A stretch of DNA of 8,813 nt from Candidatus Omnitrophica bacterium UBA5776 (GTDB taxonomy: Bacteria > Omnitrophota > Gorgyraeia > Gygaellales > Profunditerraquicolaceae). This document shows positions 1-6,061 of this stretch, one piece after another. The notes beneath the pieces are model-generated. The model had not been told where the DNA came from. It ran no database searches and saw only the letters and a list, made by a program, of their open reading frames with translations. The stretch spans positions 378 through 9,190 of the forward strand of contig DIEK01000041.1 in the NCBI GenBank assembly GCA_002418595.1, read 5' to 3'. Each line of letters starts with the position of its first letter. Within the stretch, counting starts at the first letter, position 1. Made by a program: the position numbers and the translations under genes.

Positions 1-649
1 ACTTGCGCACCGGGGAATTAACCTGTATTTTGTCCGGCTTTATGCGTTCCACGGCCTGCTTCAACCCGGCGATATCCTCCGGCGAATCGTTAAGGCCGCG
101 CACAAGCATTATTTCCAGCCAGATCTTACCGGGATATTCCTTCCGGAATTCCTCCAGAGCGTTTATTATATCCGTTATCCTTGTCCCGGGGACCGGCCGG
201 TCTATCTTCTCGAAGGTTTCCTGCCTTGCCGCATCCAGGGAAGGCACCACAAGGTCGGCTGACAGGAGCTCTTTACGAACTGAAGGCGACACCAGCATGG
301 AGGAATTGGTGATCACCGCCACCGGCAGATCTACCATTTTTTTTATATCTAAAATGATTTCTCCCAGCTTATTATTAAGACAGGGTTCGCCTGTGCCGGC
401 GATGGTCACGTAACTCAATTTGGCAGCGGTATCTTTATGCTCATCAAGCCACTCCCGCAGAGCGGAAAGTACCTGCCCGGCGGAAGAATATTCTTTTCGT
501 TCGCCGGTCCTCATAGTCGTCCTGCCCGCCTGGCAATATACGCAGTCAAAACTGCAGGTCTTGTAAGGAGTAAGATTAATCCCCAGAGAAAGACCGAGCC
601 TGCGGGAGTTTATCGGACCATAGATATACAAGTTTTTGCCGCGAATCAT
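1..649 (-). CDS. Radical SAM protein, COG0731/TYW1-like family (3' end beyond window)
   Basis: The first 216 codons of a gene that runs off the left edge. The CX3CX2C cluster of the radical SAM superfamily is at residues 32-39 (C32, C36, C39), and should bind a [4Fe-4S] cluster that cleaves S-adenosylmethionine. A GTGEP glycine-rich SAM-contact motif is at residues 85-89. The N-terminal YGPINSRRLGLSLGIN block and the later LVVPSLDA and IWLEIMLVRGLND blocks are typical of COG0731, bacterial relatives of the archaeal wyosine synthase TYW1; members are about 300 residues, so roughly 90-100 are missing. The ATG at 649 was chosen because family members begin just before the YGP..SRR motif. The frame stays open upstream but looks non-coding, and the Shine-Dalgarno is weak (GGAT). 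The substrate in bacteria is unclear, so no symbol is given. The gene lies downstream of a strong terminator and should have its own promoter, which I could not identify. The family call is firm; the reaction is not. Confidence 0.88.
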   Translation of the reverse strand, partial: MIRGKNLYIYGPINSRRLGLSLGINLTPYKTCSFDCVYCQAGRTTMRTGERKEYSSAGQVLSALREWLDEHKDTAAKLSYVTIAGTGEPCLNNKLGEIILDIKKMVDLPVAVITNSSMLVSPSVRKELLSADLVVPSLDAARQETFEKIDRPVPGTRITDIINALEEFRKEYPGKIWLEIMLVRGLNDSPEDIAGLKQAVERIKPDKIQVNSPVRK

Positions 650-656
650 GATAAAT

Positions 657-684
657 CCGGGTTCCGGGTTATAGACGCCGGGTT
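657..684 (-). repeat. Heptamer repeat AACCCGG upstream of the radical SAM gene
   Basis: Four consecutive 7-bp units, three of them exactly AACCCGG on the minus strand (678-684, 664-670, 657-663); the unit at 671-677 is CGTCTAT. The array ends seven bases before the ATG at 649, so it covers the expected 5' untranslated region. It could be a protein-binding array, an RNA element, or a fragment of a dispersed genomic repeat. The rest of the 650-819 gap shows no convincing promoter or RNA gene. Confidence 0.5.
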
Positions 685-819
685 CTGAAATACCGACGCA
701 CGAAAGAGGATGGGCAAGAACCGTTTCTAAACCAAAGGCATACCGGGAAGCTGTCGTTCTTCATCTGTGTCAGGCTTATTGTTTACCGCCTCCCCTGTCG
801 TTAATGAAGCTCTCTATAT

Positions 820-876
820 AAAAAGAACCCCCCGGCATCCTTGGAAGACTTGAGTTTCGCATAAGGAAGCCGGGGG
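820..876 (-). terminator. Intrinsic terminator of the CBM48 gene
   Basis: On the minus strand, right after the CBM48 stop codon, CCCCCGGC and GCCGGGGG pair. The stem extends inward through TTCCTT/AAGGAT with one mismatch, to about 14 bp (828-842 with 863-876), enclosing a loop of about 20 nt. The stem is followed by TTCTTTTT at 820-827. GC-rich stem plus U-tract is the classical Rho-independent layout. It insulates the radical SAM gene from transcription coming from the right. Confidence 0.88.
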
Positions 877-881
877 ATGAA

Positions 882-1157
882 TTACTTTACTTCTATTACG
901 GAATTCTGCGTACCGAAAGAATTTACTGCTACCGCGTTGTTATTGGGATCATTGATCCAGTTGCCGTCCACAAAGAACTTGTATTCGTACCTGCCGGGTT
1001 TAAGCGATATTTTCGCAGACCAATTACCCTTGCTGTCTTTCTTGGCTGCCGCACCTTTCAGGTTCCAGCTGTTGAAATCTCCAGCCAAATTGACCTTCTT
1101 CGCTTTCGGCGCGTAAAACTTGAATTGTGTCGGCTTCGTTGCAACTTTTCTGACCAT
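882..1157 (-). CDS. Small stand-alone glycogen-binding domain protein (CBM48, AMPK-beta type)
   Basis: A 91-residue protein made almost entirely of one CBM48/isoamylase-N (E-set) beta-sandwich, about residues 10-90. It has no signal peptide or membrane segment, so it should be cytoplasmic. The pattern VNLAGDFNSW, GNWSAKISLKPG, YEYKFFVDGNW and FGTQNSVIEV lines up with the AMPK beta1 glycogen-binding domain. Its sugar-contacting residues W100, K126, W133, T148 and N150 match W31, K60, W67, T83 and N85 here, and L146 is replaced by F81. Binding to glycogen or another alpha-glucan is therefore a good prediction. No catalytic or kinase-partner domain is attached. The first 21 residues are basic (seven Lys/Arg). 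The start at 1157 has a strong Shine-Dalgarno (GGAGGGAG, just upstream). Its own promoter and terminator make it monocistronic and probably well expressed. No neighbouring gene is a glycogen enzyme, so its partner and role are unknown. Confidence 0.87.
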   Translation of the reverse strand: MVRKVATKPTQFKFYAPKAKKVNLAGDFNSWNLKGAAAKKDSKGNWSAKISLKPGRYEYKFFVDGNWINDPNNNAVAVNSFGTQNSVIEVK

Positions 1158-1179
1158 CTCTCCCTCCTTTTATGGATTT

Positions 1180-1208
1180 AATTTACACGAGTATGAGGTG
1201 GATGTCAA
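1180..1208 (-). promoter_or_regulatory. Sigma70-type promoter of the CBM48 gene
   Basis: On the minus strand, a perfect -35 TTGACA (1203-1208) is followed by a 17-bp spacer and a -10 TAAATT (1180-1185; 4 of 6 consensus bases). Transcription should start near 1173, giving a leader of about 16 nt that contains the GGAGGGAG ribosome binding site. It is the best promoter match in the window and lies between the end of lpxI and the CBM48 start. Confidence 0.8.
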
Positions 1209-1262
1209 GATTTTTTCATCGGCTCCGGCGCAGCGCAAGTCGGTGTCTCGTCTATAATAAAG

Positions 1263-1290
1263 AAAAAACTTATACGGCGGTGATAATAAG
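1263..1290 (-). terminator. Possible weak terminator at the end of lpxI
   Basis: On the minus strand, CTTAT (1286-1290) and ATAAG (1269-1273) form a 5-bp AT-rich stem with a 12-nt loop spanning the last codons and stop of lpxI, immediately followed by six T (1263-1268). The U-tract is good but the stem is weak. Termination here, or Rho-dependent termination in the 112-nt gap, would end the envelope cluster before the separate CBM48 promoter. Confidence 0.3.
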
Positions 1291-2073
1291 CCCCTTGCGC
1301 TCGGCAAAGGCGAGAGAAGCCTCCTTGTCGATAAAAAGCGTCTTGCCGGCTTCTATCGCCAGGCACGCCGCGCCGCAGCGCAGCAATGTTTTCACGGTGC
1401 ACAGGCCCACCACCGGGACGTCGAACCTGGGGTCCTGCCTGGGTTTGCTCACCTTAACCACGGTAAAACCGCGGCCGGCTATTTTCCCGGCGCGGCGGAT
1501 AAGATTATCCGTGCCTTCAAAAGCTTCCACCCCCACTATCGCACCGGATTTAACGGCCACGGTCTGCCCTATATCGAGACCGGCTACTTCTTTGGCCAGT
1601 TTAAAACCGAATTCAATATCCTTGGACTGCTCGGGGGAAGGCTCAGGGCCGCAAAGCAGGCCGCGCTCCGGCATCATCTCCCCGAGGAACGCGGTGGAAT
1701 CGAGAAATTTTACGCCCGATTTCTCCAGATGTCGTATAACCGTCGAGAAAATGGTGTCCGCCCTTTTATCTTTCATGCCGGCAAACACTTCACGCAGCCC
1801 GGCGTCGCGCATCACCTCGGAGCTGAAAAGACGACCGGGAGAGATCTGCCCGGCCATAACGGCTTCATTTATACCCTCTCTTTTCATTATATCGCCGAGC
1901 CTGCCGAATTCCCGCAAACGCAGCCATACCACTTTGTCCGCGCACTTGTTTATAGCGCGCCAGGCGTCACCTCTAACGGCAAAAGCGACAACTTTATACC
2001 CCCTGTCCCGCGCCGCCCGCGCGAATATGAGAGGGAATTTTCTGCTTCCTGCTATTAAACCGAGTTCGGACAT
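1270..2073 (-). CDS. lpxI: UDP-2,3-diacylglucosamine pyrophosphatase LpxI
   Basis: 267 residues, full length for the LpxI (formerly DUF1009) family. LpxI hydrolyses UDP-2,3-diacylglucosamine to lipid X plus UMP, step four of lipid A synthesis, and replaces the unrelated LpxH in many bacteria. The N-terminal domain (about 1-130) starts with the characteristic GLIAGSRKFPLIFARAA stretch. The C-terminal domain (about 135-267) carries GPEPSPEQSKDIEFG, VAVKSGAIVGVEAFEGTD and the conserved VKVSKPRQDPRFDVPVVG block at 207-223, whose acidic residues D214 and D218 are the best active-site candidates. I did not assign which one is catalytic. It is the last gene of the cluster, 113 nt after lpxA. No Shine-Dalgarno precedes the ATG at 2073; the upstream bases are AT-rich (ATTTATATAAAG). 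The start is supported by family alignment, since the glycine-rich motif begins at residue 4. Confidence 0.95.
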   Translation of the reverse strand: MSELGLIAGSRKFPLIFARAARDRGYKVVAFAVRGDAWRAINKCADKVVWLRLREFGRLGDIMKREGINEAVMAGQISPGRLFSSEVMRDAGLREVFAGMKDKRADTIFSTVIRHLEKSGVKFLDSTAFLGEMMPERGLLCGPEPSPEQSKDIEFGFKLAKEVAGLDIGQTVAVKSGAIVGVEAFEGTDNLIRRAGKIAGRGFTVVKVSKPRQDPRFDVPVVGLCTVKTLLRCGAACLAIEAGKTLFIDKEASLAFAERKGLIITAV

Positions 2074-2086
2074 ACTTTATATAAAT

Positions 2087-2102
2087 AAGCGTAGCTATGC
2101 TT
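2087..2102. repeat. Imperfect palindrome just upstream of lpxI
   Basis: AAGCGTAGCTATGCTT is symmetric about its centre except for one mismatched pair. It sits 14 bp before the lpxI ATG in the 113-nt lpxA-lpxI gap, next to an AT-rich stretch. It could be an operator half-site pair or a small RNA hairpin. A second weak inverted repeat, TTGGC/GCCAA with a 16-nt loop, lies about 40 bp further upstream. No convincing promoter was found in this gap. Confidence 0.3.
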
Positions 2103-2186
2103 TATCATGTTCCGCGCTTCACTCACGCCGCGCGCCGTTGGCTTTTTACCTTTTACGCGCCAAGGAGTTATTTCCAATATGTTAAA

Positions 2187-3008
2187 CTACGAATTAATCT
2201 TCTCTTTCTCATCTGCGGCGGAATGCGCTGTGCGGCAGGAACGGGCTACGCCTCTCTGCGAATTCTTTATGAAATCGACGAGGTAAGCCGTTTCTTTGGA
2301 GAGGGTGTTTTCCGCTTCGAACTTGATTGCTGCCTTACGCAGCGGCATCCCGGAATAGAAAATTTCCCGGTAGGCCTTGGTAAGTCCGCCGACGGCTTCT
2401 CTGCGGAATCCGTTCCTGCGCAGGCCGATAAGGTTCAAGCCGTAAACGCGCGCCGGATGCCCGTCGCAGGTGGAATAAGGAGGTATGTCCTGGATCACCT
2501 TGGAACATCCGCCGAGAATGGAAAACATCCCCACGCGCACGAACTGGTGAATGGCAGACATGCCGCCGATTATGGCTTTATCTTCCACGCACACATGCCC
2601 GGCAAGGGTCCCGTTATTGGCCATGATACAGCCGCTGCCCACACGGCAATCGTGCGCCACATGGCAGTAAGCCATAAGTAAATTGCCGTCTCCGACGACG
2701 GTCTTGCCGCCTTCCCCGGTGCCGGGATTCAAAGTGCAGTATTCCCTGATGATATTCCTGTCGCCTATAATAAGGTAACTCTTCTCGCCCTTGAATTTAA
2801 GATCCTGGGGCCTGCTGCCGACCACCGCCCCGCTGAATATTTCGCAATCCCGGCCTATGGTCGTATTACCTTCAATAACGCAATGCGCCCCGATCCTGGT
2901 GCCCGGGTTGATAGTCACATTATCGCCGATAATGGAAAATGGTCCGACTTCCACGTCTTCAGCGAGCTTTGCCTTATCTGAAACTATGGCGGTGTTATGT
3001 ATTGACAT
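2187..3008 (-). CDS. lpxA: UDP-N-acetylglucosamine acyltransferase LpxA
   Basis: Transfers a 3-hydroxyacyl chain from acyl-ACP to the 3-OH of UDP-GlcNAc, the first step of lipid A synthesis, in the cytoplasm. The N-terminal two thirds (about 1-185) is a left-handed parallel beta-helix of hexapeptide repeats; the C-terminal part (about 190-255) is the helical LpxA domain ending in NSQRGVAR. Catalytic H125 of E. coli corresponds to H119 in CHVAHDC, with H116, H138 and H154 matching H122, H144 and H160. The acyl-length residue G173 of E. coli corresponds to G167 in ILGGCSK, so a pocket able to take a chain near C14 is predicted. At 273 residues it is about 11 longer than E. coli LpxA because of a polar C-terminal tail. 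The ATG at 3008 has AAGGTG upstream at a suitable distance. It starts 37 nt after lpxC-fabZ. Confidence 0.97.
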   Translation of the reverse strand: MSIHNTAIVSDKAKLAEDVEVGPFSIIGDNVTINPGTRIGAHCVIEGNTTIGRDCEIFSGAVVGSRPQDLKFKGEKSYLIIGDRNIIREYCTLNPGTGEGGKTVVGDGNLLMAYCHVAHDCRVGSGCIMANNGTLAGHVCVEDKAIIGGMSAIHQFVRVGMFSILGGCSKVIQDIPPYSTCDGHPARVYGLNLIGLRRNGFRREAVGGLTKAYREIFYSGMPLRKAAIKFEAENTLSKETAYLVDFIKNSQRGVARSCRTAHSAADEKEKINS

Positions 3009-3045
3009 ATATGCACCTTCTATATCCGGTGTTACGCCGGGCCCC

Positions 3046-4347
3046 TTATCCGAAAGCGAACATCAAGGTGGCTTCAGCCACCACTTTTCCATCCACGTAA
3101 GCCTTGCCGTAAACCTGCCCGGTCCTGGATTTCACTTTACCTGCCGCGACCTCCATCACCAGCCTGTCCCCGGGCACCACTACCTTGCGAAACTTCGCGT
3201 CGTCTATAGCCATGAAATAAGCGAGCTTGCCGCGGTTCTCCGCCGAGGAAAGCATCATCACTCCGCCGACCTGGGCCATCGCCTCCAGGATAAGCACGCC
3301 CGGCATCACGGGTTTGCCGGGGAAATGCCCTTGAAAAAACGCGTCGTTGATGGTAACGTTTTTTATTCCGACCACCCGTTTGCCTTGCTCCAGATACGTG
3401 ATCCTGTCCACAAGAAGGAACGGGAAACGGTGCGGCAGCACATCCATTATCGCCTGCACATCCATCACGCAGCCTTCTCCGGAACAAACATTCGCGCCTG
3501 CCAAGCTTTTCTGCTTTTGCTGTAATATCGACTTGACCATCCTGGCGTTAAGAGAATGGCCGCTCTTGACCGCAATTATGTGGGCCTTCAAAGGCTGTCC
3601 GAGCAGACTGAAGTCTCCGATAAGGTCGAGGACCTTGTGCCTGACGAACTCGTCCGGAAATCGCAGTGTATTGCCGACGACACCTTTTTCGCCGACGACA
3701 AGCGTGTTCTCGTAAGTCGCCCCCTTGCCCAGCCCCTGCTTCTTCAGCTCCTCGGCTTCCTCTTCCAGGCAAAAAGTCCTTGCGCCCGCAATGCCGTCGC
3801 GGAAGGACTTCTCCGTGATCTCCATATCGAAAAACTGGGAAGCCAGCATGGGATGTTCATAATCGAGGGTGTAGGAAACCCGAAAAGTCTCGCAAGGCAC
3901 AGCTACCAGGGAGACTCCGGATTCGTTGATATAAATCGGCTCCGTCAACGAATAATAATCCCTTGGTTTGTCCAGCGTCTGTATGCCGGCTCTGTCCAGC
4001 GCTTTCAGGTATTCCAGCGCGCTGCCGTCGAGGCCGGGTAATTCCTCGCCGTCGAGTTCCACCACAAGATTGTCTATGCCGCAGGCCGACAGAGCGGCCA
4101 TCATATGCTCCACGGTATGTATGCCGGCGACGCCGCTGCCGATAGTGGTGCGGCGCTTGCTGCGAGGATAAGACGAAACGCAGTCAACGCTGGCCTTCAT
4201 CTCCGGCCTATCCGGCAGATCGGTCCTCACAAAGGTAACGCCGCTGTCGGCAGGCGCCGGCTTAAGCGTAACGGCGGCCTTATTTCCCGTATGCAGGCCT
4301 ACGCCCGTAATAGTAATTTGCCCTTTTATAGTCTTTTGTAGATCCAT
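3046..4347 (-). CDS. lpxC: Bifunctional LpxC-FabZ: UDP-3-O-acyl-GlcNAc deacetylase fused to 3-hydroxyacyl-ACP dehydratase
   Basis: 433 residues with two complete enzymes. Residues 1 to about 278 are LpxC, the zinc deacetylase that commits precursors to lipid A. E80-H81 in [10 protein letters not shown] match E78-H79 of E. coli, H237 and D241 in [11 protein letters not shown] match zinc ligands H238 and D242, and H264 in SGHSLN matches H265. Residues about 295-433 are FabZ, a hot-dog-fold dehydratase making trans-2-enoyl-[15 protein letters not shown] is at 305-316, and the catalytic pair H341 ([11 protein letters not shown]) and E355 matches H54 and E68 of E. coli. The linker is short, about 15-20 residues, with cysteines C288 and C293. 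The ATG at 4347 has a good Shine-Dalgarno (GGGGAGA). LpxC-FabZ fusions are known in Bacteroidota and some other lineages. The fusion couples two enzymes acting on either side of the 3-hydroxyacyl-ACP branch point. No frameshift or missing catalytic residue is visible. Confidence 0.97.
   Translation of the reverse strand: MDLQKTIKGQITITGVGLHTGNKAAVTLKPAPADSGVTFVRTDLPDRPEMKASVDCVSSYPRSKRRTTIGSGVAGIHTVEHMMAALSACGIDNLVVELDGEELPGLDGSALEYLKALDRAGIQTLDKPRDYYSLTEPIYINESGVSLVAVPCETFRVSYTLDYEHPMLASQFFDMEITEKSFRDGIAGARTFCLEEEAEELKKQGLGKGATYENTLVVGEKGVVGNTLRFPDEFVRHKVLDLIGDFSLLGQPLKAHIIAVKSGHSLNARMVKSILQQKQKSLAGANVCSGEGCVMDVQAIMDVLPHRFPFLLVDRITYLEQGKRVVGIKNVTINDAFFQGHFPGKPVMPGVLILEAMAQVGGVMMLSSAENRGKLAYFMAIDDAKFRKVVVPGDRLVMEVAAGKVKSRTGQVYGKAYVDGKVVAEATLMFAFG
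3463..3480 (-). promoter_or_regulatory. Internal ribosome binding site and ATG before the FabZ domain
   Basis: Within the linker of lpxC-fabZ the minus strand reads GGAGAAGG (3473-3480), then 7 nt, then the in-frame ATG of Met295 (3463-3465). This is at least as good a start signal as that of most genes in the window. Met295 is followed directly by the segment leading to [11 protein letters not shown], where free-standing FabZ proteins normally begin. Initiation here would give a 139-residue FabZ, close to the usual size of the free enzyme. Whether it is used cannot be told from sequence. Confidence 0.5.
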
Positions 4348-4385
4348 TTGTCTCCCCGCCGGTTATACCTTGACGGCGTTGAAAT

Positions 4386-4452
4386 CGCGCCTTTTATGGC
4401 GCGGATAATATAAGGCCGCAATAATAAGCGAGCCGCGGTCTTCAGACCGTGG
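4386..4452 (-). repeat. Two hairpins in the lpxD-lpxC gap
   Basis: The 115-nt gap between lpxD and lpxC-fabZ contains CGCGCC/GGCGCG (4386-4391 and 4398-4403, 6-nt loop). It also contains CCACGGTC-TGAA-GACCGCGG (4433-4452, 7 pairs with one mismatch, four-base loop). Neither is followed by a U-tract on the minus strand, so they are not classical terminators. They may be RNA processing or stability elements. A weak promoter-like pair (TTGCGG, 17 bp, CATAAA) overlaps this area and is not claimed. Confidence 0.45.
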
Positions 4453-4462
4453 CGGGCCGGAT

Positions 4463-5497
4463 TTATTTCAGTCTCGACTCCAACTCTTCTATCTTTTTTT
4501 TCAACTCCGCTACGGTCTTGGTGAGCTTCGGAAGGTTCTGCGCGCAGGCATTTATTCTCTGCGTGGACATAAATTCTCTTGCCGGATACCCCGAAACCAT
4601 CGTCCCCGGAGGCACCGACTTGGAGACCCCCGCCTGGGCCGTGACTATCGCTCCCTCCCCTATAACGATGTGCCCGGCCAGCCCCGCCTGCCCGGCTATT
4701 ATGGCGCCGTCGCCTATCCTGGTGCTGCCTGAGATCCCGGCCTGCGCGATGAGCAACACGTTACTGCCGACGTTAACGTTATGCGCTACCTGCACCAGGT
4801 TGTCGATCTTGGTCCCGCTGCCGATCACGGTCTTGTCGAAACGCGCGCGGTCGATGGTAACATTGGCGCCTATCTCGACGTCGTCTCCGATCACCACCGT
4901 CCCGGTCTGCGGTATTTTATGATGCGCTCCCTTCACAGTAACGTATCCGAACCCATCAGAGCCGACCACTGTCCCGCTGTGGATGATCACCCTGTCCCCG
5001 ATGACGATATCTTCTCTGACCGTAACATTGGGATACAAGAGACAGCGGGCCCCGAGCTTGGCCCCGTAACCGATATAACATCCGGAGTAAACAATAGTGT
5101 CGTCGCCGACGCTGGCGCCGTCTTCTATAACGGCGTAAGCGCCGACGGTAACATTCTTGCCCAAGGACGCTCCGGGGGAGACCGCCGCCGCCGGGTGTAT
5201 TCCCCGGGGATGGCGCGCTTTATTCTCTCCGAACAACTGGACTACCTGCGTGAAAGCCAGTGAAGGATTCTCCACCCTGATCAGAGCCGCGCGCTTCGGG
5301 GGAGAGACTTGAGGAGAGGTTATTACCGCCGACGCGCCGGTTTTCTCCAGAAACGGCGCGTATTTGGGATTGGATAAAAAAGCTATGTCCCCCGGGCGTG
5401 CCTCTTCTATACCGGAAAACCCGGTTATCTCCAGGTCTGCCGGTCCGATTACTTCGCCGCCGATAATCTCGGCGATTTCTTTGAGGGTCTTACGCAT
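4463..5497 (-). CDS. lpxD: UDP-3-O-acylglucosamine N-acyltransferase LpxD
   Basis: 344 residues, full length (E. coli 341). It adds the second 3-hydroxyacyl chain, to the 2-amino group of the LpxC product, in the cytoplasm. Residues about 1-100 form the N-terminal uridine-binding domain with SGIEEARPGDIAFLSNPKY. Residues about 101-310 are the left-handed beta-helix of hexapeptide repeats. The catalytic histidine in LVQVAHNVNVG is H239, the same number as in E. coli. The family block GSDGFGYV is at 179-186. The C-terminus (about 322-344) is a Lys/Glu-rich amphipathic helix likely to be a short coiled coil at the trimer tip. The ATG at 5497 lies 54 nt after ompH and has no recognisable Shine-Dalgarno; the start is fixed by homology (the KTLKEIAE opening). 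A strong hairpin lies in the gap before it. Confidence 0.97.
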   Translation of the reverse strand: MRKTLKEIAEIIGGEVIGPADLEITGFSGIEEARPGDIAFLSNPKYAPFLEKTGASAVITSPQVSPPKRAALIRVENPSLAFTQVVQLFGENKARHPRGIHPAAAVSPGASLGKNVTVGAYAVIEDGASVGDDTIVYSGCYIGYGAKLGARCLLYPNVTVREDIVIGDRVIIHSGTVVGSDGFGYVTVKGAHHKIPQTGTVVIGDDVEIGANVTIDRARFDKTVIGSGTKIDNLVQVAHNVNVGSNVLLIAQAGISGSTRIGDGAIIAGQAGLAGHIVIGEGAIVTAQAGVSKSVPPGTMVSGYPAREFMSTQRINACAQNLPKLTKTVAELKKKIEELESRLK

Positions 5498-5518
5498 AAA
5501 GCCGGGAGAAAACCCTGC

Positions 5519-5541
5519 GGGAGAGGGCGGCGCCCTCTCCC
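5519..5541 (-). repeat. Perfect GC-rich hairpin between ompH and lpxD
   Basis: GGGAGAGGGCG (5519-5529) and CGCCCTCTCCC (5531-5541) are exact inverted complements. A realistic RNA fold has 9 bp around a 5-nt loop. On the transcribed strand it begins 10 nt after the ompH stop and is followed by GCAGGGTTTTC, so the T-run is short and displaced. It may be a leaky terminator or a 3'-end stabiliser that lets the chaperone be made in excess over the lipid A enzymes. Confidence 0.65.
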
Positions 5542-5551
5542 ACGCGGGATC

Positions 5552-6061
5552 TTATTTCTTTGTGTTACCTTTATTGAGGGCGGCTATTATCTTATCGCTG
5601 ATCTCCAGGCCCTTGGTCTGGTAAACAAGCACCCTGTCGTTGAAAACGAAGGTATATCCCTCTTTCTCCGCGTAGGCCTTCACCGCGTTCTCTATATCCT
5701 TAAGGATCTCCTTCATCTTTTCATCTTGCTCCTTGCGCAGGTCCGTCTGCTTCTGACGGTCGAATTCCTGCAGAGCCTTAACCTTGGTCTCGATGTCGCC
5801 CTTTTTGGATTCCTTCTCCTTGTCGCTGAGAAGGTTGATTTTCTCCTGGAGCTGTTTGATTTCGTTGACCTTTTTTGTCCTTTCGGCGTCGTAGGCGGAC
5901 TGTTTGTCGCCGAGCACCTTATCGTAATCCTTGGTTTTGTAATACTCGTTGAACGTGCGGCTCAAGTCGATATATCCCAGTTTATCGGCTGCCGAGGCGC
6001 TGCCGGCTAACATGGCCAACACGAAAAGTCCCCCAAGAACAACCCCTATTCCCTTTTTCAT
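5552..6061 (-). CDS. skp: OmpH/Skp-family periplasmic chaperone
   Basis: 169 residues, close to Skp of E. coli (161). The N-terminus is a clear Sec signal peptide, with MKKG, a hydrophobic core to about residue 19, then SASA with cleavage expected after A24. The mature protein opens with KLGYIDLSRTFNEY, the beta-strand start typical of the family. A long Lys/Glu/Gln-rich helical hairpin of coiled-coil character follows (about 40-130), then YTFVFNDRVLVYQTKG and the closing ISDKIIAALNKG helix. Skp trimers hold unfolded outer-membrane proteins and hand them to BamA, whose gene is immediately upstream. The ATG at 6061 has a strong Shine-Dalgarno (GGAGGAGGGG). The 197-nt gap before it could hold a separate promoter, and a strong hairpin follows the stop. 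Confidence 0.95.
   Translation of the reverse strand: MKKGIGVVLGGLFVLAMLAGSASAADKLGYIDLSRTFNEYYKTKDYDKVLGDKQSAYDAERTKKVNEIKQLQEKINLLSDKEKESKKGDIETKVKALQEFDRQKQTDLRKEQDEKMKEILKDIENAVKAYAEKEGYTFVFNDRVLVYQTKGLEISDKIIAALNKGNTKK

Noticed and set aside
669..764. 31-codon minus-strand frame upstream of the radical SAM gene
   Set aside because: No Shine-Dalgarno, no recognisable motif, and its 3' part consists of the AACCCGG heptamer repeat read in another frame.
650..766. Upstream extension of the radical SAM frame back to the in-frame TGA
   Set aside because: The frame is open, but the translation reads through the heptamer repeat and has no family similarity, and relatives start just before the YGP..SRR motif.
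1172..2185. Long plus-strand open frame (337 codons) opposite lpxI
   Set aside because: It lies antisense to a well-conserved lpxI, its product is Ser/Arg/Pro-rich with no recognisable domain, and no start signal supports it. It is a by-product of codon use in lpxI.
2100..2186. Possible terminator between lpxA and lpxI
   Set aside because: The TTGGC/GCCAA stem is only 5 bp with a 16-nt loop and no U-tract follows on the minus strand.
3137..3715. Several plus- and minus-strand open frames overlapping lpxC-fabZ
   Set aside because: All overlap the conserved two-domain gene in other frames and show biased composition with no motifs.
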